From Myxococcales bacterium (GTDB lineage Bacteria; Myxococcota_A; Polyangia; Polyangiales; Polyangiaceae), in NCBI GenBank assembly GCA_016794345.1, contig JAEUKE010000085.1, positions 24,280 through 88,279 on the forward strand: a stretch of DNA of 64,000 nucleotides, written 5' to 3'. Positions 63,924-64,000 of the stretch are shown here, one piece after another. Both the position numbers and the translations under genes were made by a program. Position 1 is the first letter of the stretch. Every line of letters begins with the position of its first letter. The notes under the pieces were generated by a model. It saw nothing but the letters and a program-made list of their open reading frames with translations, did not search any database and had not been told where the DNA came from.

Positions 63924-64000
63924 GTGGAAGCGCCCCGCACGGTCCGCGTCGTCGCAGCCGTCATCGAGAACGGTGGTCGGTACCTCATCACCCAGAGGCG
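63924..64000 (+). CDS. NUDIX hydrolase (MutT-like), 3'-truncated
   Basis: Only the first 25 codons are in the window: a GTG start then EAPRTVRVVAAVIENGGRYL and ITQR. The pattern VVAAVI..GGRYLITQR is the usual N terminus of MutT/8-oxo-dGTP diphosphatase-type NUDIX proteins. The NUDIX box lies beyond the window edge, so family assignment rests on the N terminus alone. It follows the FHA gene by 15 bp. Confidence 0.65.
   Translation, partial: MEAPRTVRVVAAVIENGGRYLITQR

Overview
This is a high-GC, gene-dense stretch of a myxobacterial chromosome, most likely Polyangiales/Sorangiineae. The reasons are four Hanks-type Ser/Thr kinases in 64 kb, many lipoproteins with Gly/Thr/Ser-rich linkers, paired TPR/PEGA proteins, two large histidine kinases, a B12-dependent ribonucleotide reductase and frequent GTG/TTG starts. 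The taxonomic call is inferred from gene content. No insertion sequence, prophage, integron or CRISPR array is visible, and every gene looks native in composition. Both ends cut a gene: a DUF1704/MATCAP-type peptidase on the left and a NUDIX hydrolase on the right.

Layout. 1-8.5 kb: peptidase end; a leftward desaturase / coiled-coil / discoidin lipoprotein run; a rightward thioesterase; a leftward lipoprotein-kinase-TPR/PEGA operon; a Lys-rich DUF6496 protein. 8.5-14.1 kb: nrdJ (leftward) and rnj (rightward) diverge from a 600-bp control region with a NrdR box pair and unexplained CGTTCAGG repeats. 14.1-25 kb: CHAD protein, beta-barrel candidate, membrane protein plus Slt-type lytic transglycosylase, DUF3224, AraC regulator, patatin, hybrid PAS histidine kinase, LysR regulator. 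25-36 kb: beta-propeller/cytochrome lipoprotein, two Ser/Thr kinases, DUF1232 protein, multi-TM histidine kinase, L,D-transpeptidase. 36-44 kb: thioesterase, typA, a divergent radical-SAM / toroid / acyl-CoA-dehydrogenase-fold locus, ppk2. 44-51 kb: PLP fold-III enzyme, secreted esterase, PhyH oxygenase with CoA-transferase, amidase, small proteins. 51-56 kb: a five-gene TPR/PEGA-kinase-lipoprotein-lipoprotein-ECF sigma operon. 56-64 kb: BCS1-like AAA ATPase, tRNA-Leu(UAA), an ArgJ-ArgB fusion, LysM and CpoB-like proteins, ruvA, an FHA protein and mutT-like start.

Themes. Envelope maintenance recurs (lytic transglycosylase, L,D-transpeptidase, amidase, LysM, CpoB-like). Signalling is mostly eukaryote-like: two loci combine a TPR/PEGA protein, a kinase of the GFERLVA-K subgroup and secreted lipoproteins, and one also carries an ECF sigma factor with no visible anti-sigma, which suggests control by phosphorylation.

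The most unusual items are the radical-SAM/toroid/ACAD divergon at 38.3-42.9 kb (possible undescribed biosynthetic unit), the ArgJ fused to a shortened ArgB-like domain that lacks the kinase catalytic motifs, the kinase-ECF operon, a 21-bp near-palindrome shared by the upstream regions of the DUF6496 gene and ppk2, and the regulatory region between nrdJ and rnj. All positions were read by eye; no database search was run.
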